NCBI GenBank assembly: GCA_902512065.1
Contig: CABXHU010000012.1
Span: forward strand, 1-32,170
Length of the DNA: 32,170 nucleotides
Origin: an uncultured Bacteroidota bacterium
Lineage (GTDB): Bacteria; Bacteroidota; Bacteroidia; Flavobacteriales; Flavobacteriaceae
Direction: 5' to 3'
Below, one piece after another: positions 25,544 through 32,170 of the stretch. Under the pieces are notes generated by a model. The model made no database searches, was not told the origin of the DNA, and worked only from the letters and a program-made list of their open reading frames with translations. The first letter of the stretch is position 1; each line of letters opens with the position of its first letter. The position numbers were made by a program, and so were the translations under genes.

Positions 25544-26745
25544 TATATAAATTCTAAAACTTTAATTATGCTTTTAAACCCAAGAAGTAATGTTATAAGT
25601 AAAATAAAAAAAGAGATTAGATTATGTCTCCAATTACTTACATGTTCCCCTAAAACCTTTTCATTATTAGCAATTAGTATTAGGAAAAATGTAACTGTAG
25701 GTAATAGAATACCATTAGCAACCTGAGCAAATTTTATAATTTCTATTGAACTAATGCTTAAACTTGAACATATAACCCCAATAAATAGAACCAAAAACCA
25801 GACCATTCTAAAACGAATAGATTTTAAATCTGCATCCCAATTTAAGCATCCACAAGTAACATATGCTGCAGCTAAAGGTGCAGTAATCGCACTGGTTAAT
25901 CCAGCAGCAAATAAACCAAAAGAAATTAACTGCTTTGAAAAAACTCCAAAAACTGGTTCTATTCCTTTTGCCAAGTCTATTGCTGAAGTAATCTTATCTA
26001 GACCTATTGATGTAGAAGAAATTATAATACACATTGATATTAATCCTCCAACAATAACTGCAATTAAGGTGTCCATTTTTGCATCTTTTATTTGATTAGA
26101 AGAATTCCATTTTTCTTTGGCCAATGAAACATGTAGGAATAGATTATAAGGCACCACTGTAGTTCCAATTAACCCCATAATAATTAAGATGCTATTATCA
26201 GGAAATGTAGGAACAAAAAGACCTGTAAAAAATGATTTTAGATCTGGTCCTATTTTAATGGCTGTCAATAAAAACGCTAGACTCATAAATAGAACTAATC
26301 CTATTAGTATTTTTTCTAAAATCCTATTATTTCCTAACAATAAAATAAAAAATGCAATTAATCCTATTATTAAGCTATAACCATTAAATCCATTTGAAAA
26401 GCTTAAATCTCCAAACATTGCTTCTAAACCTAAAACACCACCACTAATATTTCCCGCTTCATATGCAATATTCCCAATTAAAATAGCTGAAAGAATTAAA
26501 ACAATGGACATCATTCTAATTGTTTTGCTATTGAATTGTGAAACTATAGTATTTGATAATGATTTTTGAGAAATTATTCCAATTTTCACAGCAGTTGTTT
26601 GCAAAAAAATTGTGATAATAATTGACAACAATAAAGCCCATAACAATGCAAAACCATACTGCGATCCAGCAATTGTACACATGGTAACAGTTCCTGGGCC
26701 AATAAAAGCAGCTGCAATAACAGATCCAGGGCCTATATTTTTCAA
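25543..26745 (-). CDS. NRAMP-related transporter without the canonical metal-binding residues (candidate 5-oxoproline transporter)
   Basis: A 400-residue LeuT-fold membrane protein with about 11 predicted helices. Apparent start is TTG; an ATT 12 bases upstream would add a more typical 'KKYL' lead-in, so the start is uncertain. Alignment by eye with NRAMP metal transporters: helix 1 DPGN becomes GPGT at 16-19 and helix 6 xMPHNLFLH becomes VVPYNLFLH at 197-205, so the Asp, Asn and Met that bind Mn/Fe are all replaced. In Bacillus the NRAMP-like YcsG is encoded with ycsF (pxpA), and this gene sits in the same relation, overlapping pxpA by one base. Import of 5-oxoproline or another small organic acid is an inference, not shown. 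Confidence 0.8.
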   Translation of the reverse strand: MKNIGPGSVIAAAFIGPGTVTMCTIAGSQYGFALLWALLLSIIITIFLQTTAVKIGIISQKSLSNTIVSQFNSKTIRMMSIVLILSAILIGNIAYEAGNISGGVLGLEAMFGDLSFSNGFNGYSLIIGLIAFFILLLGNNRILEKILIGLVLFMSLAFLLTAIKIGPDLKSFFTGLFVPTFPDNSILIIMGLIGTTVVPYNLFLHVSLAKEKWNSSNQIKDAKMDTLIAVIVGGLISMCIIISSTSIGLDKITSAIDLAKGIEPVFGVFSKQLISFGLFAAGLTSAITAPLAAAYVTCGCLNWDADLKSIRFRMVWFLVLFIGVICSSLSISSIEIIKFAQVANGILLPTVTFFLILIANNEKVLGEHVSNWRHNLISFFILLITLLLGFKSIIKVLEFI

Positions 26746-26758
26746 ATACTTTTTAATA

Positions 26759-28069
26759 TTAATTTAATTGAATTTTTGTAATATTTTTTGTCTTTTCCGT
26801 AACTAAAAACCTATCATCAAATCTCATTCCAATTAGCCAAATGATATCTTTTTTTGAAGTTTCTAATACTAACACGGACTCTTTATTAAATAATGAGACT
26901 TTCTCATCTTTCAAGAACTTGCTTACCTTCTTCTTTCCTCCCATTCCAAATGGATAGAAGAAATCACCTGGCTCAATACTTCTTACTTTCAATGGAAAAA
27001 TTAGCTTTTCAGTATCCAGAAAAATAGTGTTTGAATCTTCGTTAGTTATTTTATCCACTTTGCTAAATACAAGCTTACCAATTGAAATATTAGTCTCCTT
27101 TAAGTTTTTACTTATTAATAGTCTAGTCTTCTCTGTCTTATTATTTTTTACTAAAATCAAATATTCCCTATCCTTTAACAGTCTGTGCGAGTTAGAGAGG
27201 ATATGTTTTCCACTTTGTGAATCTAATAAATCTTTAATGTCTTTCCACTGAGTAAAATTATATTCTTTAAACAGCTCATAGATATAAGCTTCTATATTAG
27301 ATAATTTCTTTATTTTTTTAATTTCAAAATACACCTTACCATCCTTTTTAAATGAAATATCTCTAAAAACATCATCTATTTTGTCTTTTATTATTGATTT
27401 TGATTGATATAGTTTTTCAACAGAATTTAAATAGTTTTTCAGTAAATCAGGATTAGTGTTTTTTAATTTTGGTATAACATCTAGCCTAATTTGATTTCTC
27501 AAATAGTCTTTCTTAATATTAGAAGAATCCTCTTTCCATGAAATTTTATTTTCTTTAGCATATGAAATAATCTCTTCTTTTGAAAAAATTAATAATGGAC
27601 GTAAAACCGAATTATTAATCATAGGAATACCTAATAGCCCATCAATACCAGTTCCCCTAGATAAATTAATTATAAAAGTTTCAAAACTGTCGTCTAGATG
27701 ATGTGCTGTAAGCACACTCTTGACATTTATTTCTTTAGATAATGATTCAAACCATTCATATCTTAAATCTCTTGCTGTCATTTGAATAGATTTATTGGTA
27801 TTGTTTGAACTTTCAATAGTATTAAATGATTTTAAATAACACTTAATTTTATTTTGTTTTGCCAAATCATTAACAAACCCTTCATCATTATTGCTCTCAT
27901 CTCCTCTTAATTTAAAATTACAATGTGCTATTACAAAATCTAATTTTAATTTCATGCACAGATGTGTTAACACAATACTGTCTACCCCTCCTGATACTGC
28001 AATAATAAATTTATTGTCTAATAGAGAGGGAAAATTCTTCTTTAAATGATTAAGAAATAATTTTTCCAT
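26759..28069 (-). CDS. tilS: tRNA(Ile)-lysidine synthase
   Basis: A 436-residue essential tRNA-modifying enzyme that converts the wobble cytidine of the AUA-reading tRNA(Ile) to lysidine. The PP-loop ATP-binding motif SGGVDS is at 26-31. LTAHHLDDSFETFIINLSRGTG and LLGIPMI are conserved features of TilS, and the C-terminal third contains the TilS-specific tRNA-binding domain (KKKVSKFLKDEKVSLFNK region). Ordinary length. It lies 24 bases after lpd and 13 bases before the transporter gene. Confidence 0.93.
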   Translation of the reverse strand: MEKLFLNHLKKNFPSLLDNKFIIAVSGGVDSIVLTHLCMKLKLDFVIAHCNFKLRGDESNNDEGFVNDLAKQNKIKCYLKSFNTIESSNNTNKSIQMTARDLRYEWFESLSKEINVKSVLTAHHLDDSFETFIINLSRGTGIDGLLGIPMINNSVLRPLLIFSKEEIISYAKENKISWKEDSSNIKKDYLRNQIRLDVIPKLKNTNPDLLKNYLNSVEKLYQSKSIIKDKIDDVFRDISFKKDGKVYFEIKKIKKLSNIEAYIYELFKEYNFTQWKDIKDLLDSQSGKHILSNSHRLLKDREYLILVKNNKTEKTRLLISKNLKETNISIGKLVFSKVDKITNEDSNTIFLDTEKLIFPLKVRSIEPGDFFYPFGMGGKKKVSKFLKDEKVSLFNKESVLVLETSKKDIIWLIGMRFDDRFLVTEKTKNITKIQLN

Positions 28070-28093
28070 TAAATAAATATATAAAAACTGAAG

Positions 28094-29500
28094 CTATATA
28101 TGAATAGGCCTGTTTTCAGTTGCTGAGAGTGCCGCTTCTTTTATGGCTTCTGAAAAAGTAGGATGAGCATGGGAAATCCTTGCAATATCTTCAGCTGAAG
28201 CCTTAAACTCCATTGCAACAACAGCTTCTGAAATTAAGTCTGCACATCTTGCACCAATCATATGAATACCCAAAATTTCATCTGTTTTTTTGTCTGCAAG
28301 AATTTTAACAAACCCATCTAAATCTGAACTTGCCCTACTCCTACCTAATGCTCTCATTGGGAATTGACCACTTTTATATTCTATATTGCTTGACTTTAGC
28401 TGCTCTTCTGTTTTACCTACAGAAGCAACTTCAGGCCATGTATAAACAACACCCGGTATTAAATTATAATCAATATGTGGCTTTTGTCCAGCAATTATTT
28501 CAGCCACTAACACGCCCTCTTCTTCTGCCTTATGTGCAAGCATAGCTCCTCTTACAACATCTCCTATTGCGAAAATATTTTGAACTTTTGTTTGCATATT
28601 CTCATTTACTTCAATCTGACCTCTTTTGTTTGTTTCTAAACCTGCTGCATTTAAGTTTAACCCCTCAGTATATGGCTTTCTACCTATAGCTATTAGACAA
28701 TAATCACCTTGAAGATTTATTTCATTACCATCCTTGTTTGTAGCAAGTATTGTTACTGTTTTCTCTTTTCTATCAATTGAAGAAACCTTATGGGATAAAT
28801 AAAAATCGATTTTACTCTTCTTCAGCACCTTTAAGAGTTCCTTTGATAAGCTAGAATCCATTCCTGCAATTATTCTGTCCTGATATTCAACTACAGAAAC
28901 CTTTGCTCCTAACCTACTATATACTTGACCTAGTTCAAGACCAATAACTCCTCCTCCAACAACTATTAAATGCTTAGGCACTTCCTTAAGACTTAAAGCT
29001 TCCGTAGAGGTGATAATTCTTTCTTTATCAATATCTGCAAATGGAAGTGCTGAAGGCTTACTACCTGTAGCTATAATAATATTTTTAGAATTAATTGTTT
29101 TGGAAACCTTTCCGTCAATAATCAAATCAATATTATTATTGTCTTTAAAGGATCCTAAACCATTATATACATCAATTTTATTTTTTTTCATTAAGAAATC
29201 AATCCCCTTAGTTGTTTGATCTACAACAGCTTGTTTTCTTTCAATCATCTTTGATAAATCAAATTTAATCTCTCCATTAACGCTGATTCCATGTTCTGGA
29301 AATTTTTTAATTGCTTCTTCATAATGATGAGACGAATCTAATAGTGCTTTACTTGGAATACAACCAACATTTAAACAAGTTCCACCCATAGTTGAATATT
29401 TCTCAATAATAGCTGTTTTCATTCCAAGTTGAGCTGACCTAATTGCAGCGACATAACCACCAGGTCCTGACCCAATAACTAAAACATCATATGATTCCAT
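28094..29500 (-). CDS. lpdA: Dihydrolipoyl dehydrogenase (E3)
   Basis: A 468-residue FAD-dependent disulfide oxidoreductase that re-oxidises lipoamide in pyruvate and 2-oxoglutarate dehydrogenase complexes. VIGSGPGGYVAA is the FAD-binding motif, the redox disulfide is GGTCLNVGCIPSK with Cys42 and Cys47, GGGVIGLELG is the NAD motif, IFAIGDV the second FAD contact, and the C-terminal AHPTFSEAIKEAA contains the His/Glu pair that closes the active site. No E1/E2 genes are nearby. It begins a co-directional run of six genes through tilS to pxpC; a strong flavobacterial promoter lies 23-53 bases upstream. Confidence 0.97.
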   Translation of the reverse strand: MESYDVLVIGSGPGGYVAAIRSAQLGMKTAIIEKYSTMGGTCLNVGCIPSKALLDSSHHYEEAIKKFPEHGISVNGEIKFDLSKMIERKQAVVDQTTKGIDFLMKKNKIDVYNGLGSFKDNNNIDLIIDGKVSKTINSKNIIIATGSKPSALPFADIDKERIITSTEALSLKEVPKHLIVVGGGVIGLELGQVYSRLGAKVSVVEYQDRIIAGMDSSLSKELLKVLKKSKIDFYLSHKVSSIDRKEKTVTILATNKDGNEINLQGDYCLIAIGRKPYTEGLNLNAAGLETNKRGQIEVNENMQTKVQNIFAIGDVVRGAMLAHKAEEEGVLVAEIIAGQKPHIDYNLIPGVVYTWPEVASVGKTEEQLKSSNIEYKSGQFPMRALGRSRASSDLDGFVKILADKKTDEILGIHMIGARCADLISEAVVAMEFKASAEDIARISHAHPTFSEAIKEAALSATENRPIHI

Positions 29501-29523
29501 AAATTCTATTTTAAAACAGTTAT

Positions 29524-29553
29524 CAAAAATACAAATGTTTTAAGTTTGATCAA
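29524..29553 (-). promoter_or_regulatory. Flavobacterial promoter of lpdA
   Basis: On the minus strand: TTG, exactly 19-base spacer, TATTTTTG. Both elements match the Bacteroidetes consensus TTG-N17-23-TAnnTTTG, and the ATG is 23 bases beyond the -7 element. This is the best promoter in the window. Confidence 0.7.
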
Positions 29554-29621
29554 TGAAATTTTTTCAATTAATCCAGTTTAATTAAATTTAATTGTATTTT
29601 ATACATATATTGTTACAATTC

Positions 29622-31064
29622 ATGGTTGAAACAAATAATCAAATTTCTCTTACAAAAGCACTAATTCCTATATGTGTTTTAATTTCTTTATTAGCATATA
29701 ATATTCTTTTCTTTGAAAATAAAGACTGGTTAGGCGAAAATACTTATCAAATAATATTATTACTAGGAGCTTTTTTATCTGCTATTATGGGATTAATAGA
29801 CAAGGTCTCAATTAATCATATAATTAGTAAAATATTTTCTAGTATAAAAAGTATTGCTATTCCAATAGTTATTTTACTACTAGTAGGTGCTTTAGCTGGA
29901 ACATGGAAGGTAAGTGGAGTTATTCCAGCAATGGTGTATTATGGATTAAATTTAATTGACCCATCAGTGTTCTTGCCTCTTACATTAATTGTAACTGCTG
30001 TTGTGTCTCTAACAACTGGGAGTTCATACACTACATCAGCTACTGTAGGTATTGCTCTAGTTGCAGTTGGTACTGCTTTTAATATATCACCTGGAATGAC
30101 AGCGGGTGCTGTAATTTCTGGGGCATATTTTGGTGATAAAATGTCACCACTAAGTGATACCACCAACCTAGCGCCAGCAATGGCAGGTGGCGACTTATAC
30201 ACTCATATAAAATATATGACACTAACCACTGTTCCCACATTTATTATAACTTTTATAGTCTTCTCTTTAATTAGTCTCAATATTGATACTTCTTCAACTG
30301 GAGATATGTCTAGTATAATTAGCTTATCTGACACAATTTCAAATGATTTTTATATCTCTCCGATATTGTTTCTTGTACCTGTATTAGTAATAATTTTGGC
30401 ATACTTAAAGGTTAGACCAATTATAGCTCTCTCTTCTGGGGTATTTTTAGCAGTTATATTTGCTTTAATTTTTCAACAAAACATATTAGACACAATTGAT
30501 TCATCAGACCTAAACGCTGTGTTTAATTCAATTTTTTTAGATACTGAAATTCCTACAGAAAATAACAGAATAGAAAGACTTTATAATTCTGGCGGAATGA
30601 AAGGTATGTTATGGACAATAAACCTAACACTATGTGCAATGATTTTTGGAGGTGCAATGGACGCAATTGGTGCATTATCAAAAATAACTAGCGCACTTTT
30701 AGAAAGAGCAAAAAATATGTTTGGCTTATTTGTAAGCACCGTAATTAGTTGTTTAGGTATTAATATAGCTGCTTCAGATCAATATCTCGCAATTGTTATC
30801 CCTGGAAAAATGTTTAAAGATGCTTATGAAGAAAGAGGGTTAGCTCCTGAAAATTTAAGTAGAACATTAGAAGACTCTGGAACTGTAACATCTGCTCTAA
30901 TTCCTTGGAATACATGTGGGGCATATCACTTCGGAGTTCTTGGAGTAAGTGTTCCTGAGTATTTTATTTATGCTATTTTTAACTGGATGAGTCCTATAAT
31001 GACATTAATTTATGCTGGGTTTTCAATTAAAATAAGAAGAATATTAAAAGCTAAAACTTTATAA
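29622..31064 (+). CDS. nhaC: Na+/H+ antiporter, NhaC family
   Basis: A 480-residue inner-membrane protein with about a dozen predicted helices. I place the start at the ATG at 29622 (MVETNNQ), since the longer reading begins with TTG at 29592 and adds an atypical ten-residue hydrophobic lead. The NhaC core motif TTGSSYTTSATVG, the helix GAVISGAYFGDKMSPLSDTTNLAPA with the ion-site aspartates, and AASDQYLAIVIPGKMF are visible, followed by EDSGTVTSALIPWNTCGAY. NhaC exchanges internal Na+ for H+ and supports salt and pH homeostasis; this agrees with a marine life-style. It could also be a relative that carries malate/lactate (MleN-type), as both share this fold. Confidence 0.9.
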   Translation: MVETNNQISLTKALIPICVLISLLAYNILFFENKDWLGENTYQIILLLGAFLSAIMGLIDKVSINHIISKIFSSIKSIAIPIVILLLVGALAGTWKVSGVIPAMVYYGLNLIDPSVFLPLTLIVTAVVSLTTGSSYTTSATVGIALVAVGTAFNISPGMTAGAVISGAYFGDKMSPLSDTTNLAPAMAGGDLYTHIKYMTLTTVPTFIITFIVFSLISLNIDTSSTGDMSSIISLSDTISNDFYISPILFLVPVLVIILAYLKVRPIIALSSGVFLAVIFALIFQQNILDTIDSSDLNAVFNSIFLDTEIPTENNRIERLYNSGGMKGMLWTINLTLCAMIFGGAMDAIGALSKITSALLERAKNMFGLFVSTVISCLGINIAASDQYLAIVIPGKMFKDAYEERGLAPENLSRTLEDSGTVTSALIPWNTCGAYHFGVLGVSVPEYFIYAIFNWMSPIMTLIYAGFSIKIRRILKAKTL

Positions 31065-31119
31065 TATGACTAGTCTTGTTTTCTCAAAGATTATTAACTT
31101 GCGTGTTTTGTTCCTATCT

Positions 31120-31947
31120 TTAGTTTATGGCAACTGCAAATAGTAAAAAAAATAAATTTTCTTTTTCATTTAAAAGTGAGAAAAAAGAAATGTCAAGCTC
31201 ACGAAGACTACTATATGGCAGCTCCTTAATCATTTTGTCTTTTATATTTTTTATTTCTTTCACATCATACTTTTTTAAGAGGTCTAACGATGGAAATTGA
31301 AAATTACCAAGCTCTAGTTTTGGATCAAAAAGACCAAAATTTTCAACCAACTTATCAGACAGATTATCAGTTTCTGACTTCTCTTCAATAATTTTTTCAA
31401 CTTCAATATCAATCTCCTTCTTTTCTTTTGTTGTATCAGTTTTTGGTTTGGCAGTTTCTGTATCTACCTTTTCTTGAACAATTGTTTCTTCTTTAGCTTT
31501 AACTTCTTCATTGTTCGTACTGTCATCTTCAGTATTTGAGACACTTGCTTCTTGAATTTCTTCATTTATTGTTTTTTGTTTTCTCTTAAAGATTGAGGAA
31601 ATCTGTGTATAAAACCAATTCATTTTATATATTCTAGAGACATCTTCTAATCTTAAATTTAACCTTGCAGTTAGATATATCATAGCTAGTAAAAATAGCA
31701 GGAATGATGTTCCAATCACTCCAATATAATCAGCTAGAAGATTGTTTATCTCATATCCAATTACTCCTGAATATTCTCCGGAGCTTTCAACTAATGCAAA
31801 AAATATTGAACCAAAAATCATTAAATAAAAACCCCATAACCAATTTTTTATGAGCTTTCTATTTTTTAAATCTAAAAGTACATGAACACCTGATAATAAG
31901 ATGAGAAAACTTAATATATATGAAGATATTCCAAATCCTATGTGCAT
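31120..31947 (-). CDS. ftsK: Reversed middle segment of ftsK: TM2-4 and linker (ORF as read; not an independent gene)
   Basis: The open frame on this strand actually continues up to 32046, and the residues upstream of the Met at 31947 (DQSSLSELLNRD, then NWLGKLGA) are recognisable FtsK sequence. It holds three membrane helices (GFGISSYILSFLILLSGVHVL; LWGFYLMIFGSIFFALV; YIGVIGTSFLLFLLAMIYLTA), a long acidic/Lys/Thr-rich cytoplasmic linker, and FQFPSLDLLKKYD, which in FtsK comes just before the motor domain. After that point (about 31276 downwards) the protein is only the antisense reading of the N-terminal fragment, so the last 50 residues have no meaning. FtsK links cell division to chromosome segregation as a DNA translocase. 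As drawn, no functional protein would be made from this ORF. Confidence 0.75.
   Translation of the reverse strand: MHIGFGISSYILSFLILLSGVHVLLDLKNRKLIKNWLWGFYLMIFGSIFFALVESSGEYSGVIGYEINNLLADYIGVIGTSFLLFLLAMIYLTARLNLRLEDVSRIYKMNWFYTQISSIFKRKQKTINEEIQEASVSNTEDDSTNNEEVKAKEETIVQEKVDTETAKPKTDTTKEKKEIDIEVEKIIEEKSETDNLSDKLVENFGLFDPKLELGNFQFPSLDLLKKYDVKEIKNIKDKMIKELPYSSLRELDISFFSLLNEKENLFFLLFAVAIN
31127..31300 (+). pseudogene. ftsK: N-terminal fragment of ftsK (MATANS... to TM1), cut by an inversion
   Basis: From the ATG at 31127 the plus strand encodes a short basic, Ser/Lys-rich cytoplasmic tail and then a transmembrane helix (SSRRLLYGSSLIILSFIFFI, SFTSYFF), which is how Bacteroidetes FtsK begins. 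True ftsK coding stops at about 31276, inside an inverted repeat; the next codons (KRSNDGN) and the TGA at 31298-31300 come from the reversed segment. The gap to the upstream nhaC is 62 bases. See the three-part description of the locus in the findings. Confidence 0.7.
31265..31284. repeat. Left arm of the imperfect inverted repeat at the ftsK rearrangement
   Basis: Reads TCATACTTTTTTAAGAGGTC. The reverse complement of the right arm reads TCATATTTTTTTTAAGGTC: one substitution plus small indels in the T run and before GGTC. It marks the left breakpoint. Confidence 0.6.
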
Positions 31948-32042
31948 AAAAATATGACTTAATATTGCACCTAGTTTACCTAGCCAGTTTTCAGAAACAA
32001 TATCCCTATTTAATAATTCAGAAAGAGAACTTTGATCAATAT

Positions 32043-32061
32043 GACCTTAAAAAAAATATGA
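32043..32061. repeat. Right arm of the imperfect inverted repeat at the ftsK rearrangement
   Basis: Reads GACCTTAAAAAAAATATGA, the inverse of the left arm at 31265-31284, 758 bases away. The similarity extends weakly outward (TTTC..AC.ATCATA on both sides when compared in opposite orientation). An in-frame TAA lies within the arm on each strand. Confidence 0.6.
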
Positions 32062-32170
32062 TAGTGAGAAAATAAATATAGACAAAGATGAGCTTGAAGA
32101 AAATAAGGATAGAATTGTAGAGACACTAGGAAACTACAATATTAAAATTTCTAGTATTAAAGCAACTGTT
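32051..32170 (+). pseudogene. ftsK: Start of the ftsK motor region, plus strand, running off the right edge
   Basis: Open in this frame from just after a TAA (32048-32050) to the window's end, 40 codons: KKYDSEKINIDKDELEENK, then DRIVETLGNYNIKISSIKATV. These are unmistakable FtsK residues that normally follow PSLDLLKKYD, which here is on the other strand. There is no start codon in the fragment. It is the downstream part of the same gene, interrupted by the inverted 0.76 kb. Confidence 0.8.

Noticed and set aside
31120-31947. A free-standing membrane-protein gene
   Set aside because: It is FtsK sequence in the reverse direction, with a nonsense tail.
31265-32061. A phase-variable invertible switch as the sole explanation of the ftsK inversion
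   Set aside because: No recombinase gene is in view, the arms are imperfect and T-rich, and the target gene is normally essential; a chimera is at least as likely. Kept as an open question.

Overview
The window comes from an AT-rich marine-type member of the Bacteroidetes, most likely class Flavobacteriia. The evidence is the very low GC content, TAnnTTTG-type promoters with no Shine-Dalgarno sites, a CarboxypepD_reg/outer-membrane-barrel receptor, short exported proteins whose signal peptides end in Ser-Gln, and protein sequences that read as flavobacterial (FtsK, RF2, DnaK, a 59-residue conserved membrane protein). The right-hand edge looks like a rearranged or misassembled sequence end.

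Layout. 1-742: end of prfB overlapping an ArsC-family gene. 821-3445: a TonB-dependent-receptor-like outer-membrane protein and an untracked 55-aa membrane protein on the other strand. 3601-7924: fumC, hutI and, convergent, the fused formimidoyltransferase/cyclodeaminase ftcD (histidine to glutamate). 7990-12458: a GNAT acetyltransferase, a 59-aa membrane protein, a basic-tailed exported protein, an exported M24 peptidase and a DUF3857 protein. 12463-15251: a CPBP membrane protease, a PAS-UbiA fusion prenyltransferase and a hotdog thioesterase. 15373-19009: dnaK with a clear terminator, panB, and an RluA-type pseudouridine synthase. 19075-19878: a lipoprotein.

19959-23246 is a compact regulated module: two near-identical palindromic operators, a TetR regulator, an AlkB-family di-iron membrane hydroxylase and an aldehyde dehydrogenase. 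Together these would oxidise a terminal methyl group to a carboxylate, with the alcohol step and the electron donors encoded elsewhere. Running towards it on the minus strand is lpd-tilS-NRAMP-like-pxpA-pxpB-pxpC (29500 to 23243), tightly packed. pxpABC is the 5-oxoprolinase, and the NRAMP-like transporter has lost the residues that bind metal, so it may import 5-oxoproline. 29622-31064 is an NhaC-type Na+/H+ antiporter.

The most striking observation is at the end. 31127-32170 contains ftsK in three pieces: N-terminus on plus, TM2-4 and linker on minus, start of the motor on plus. The middle piece, about 0.76 kb, is inverted between imperfect inverted repeats. Because ftsK is normally essential, either an amplification/assembly chimera or a genuine inversion is possible; the sequence alone cannot decide. 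Apart from that, the best candidates for new biology are the NRAMP-like transporter, the PAS-UbiA fusion and the twin-operator alkB-type module.
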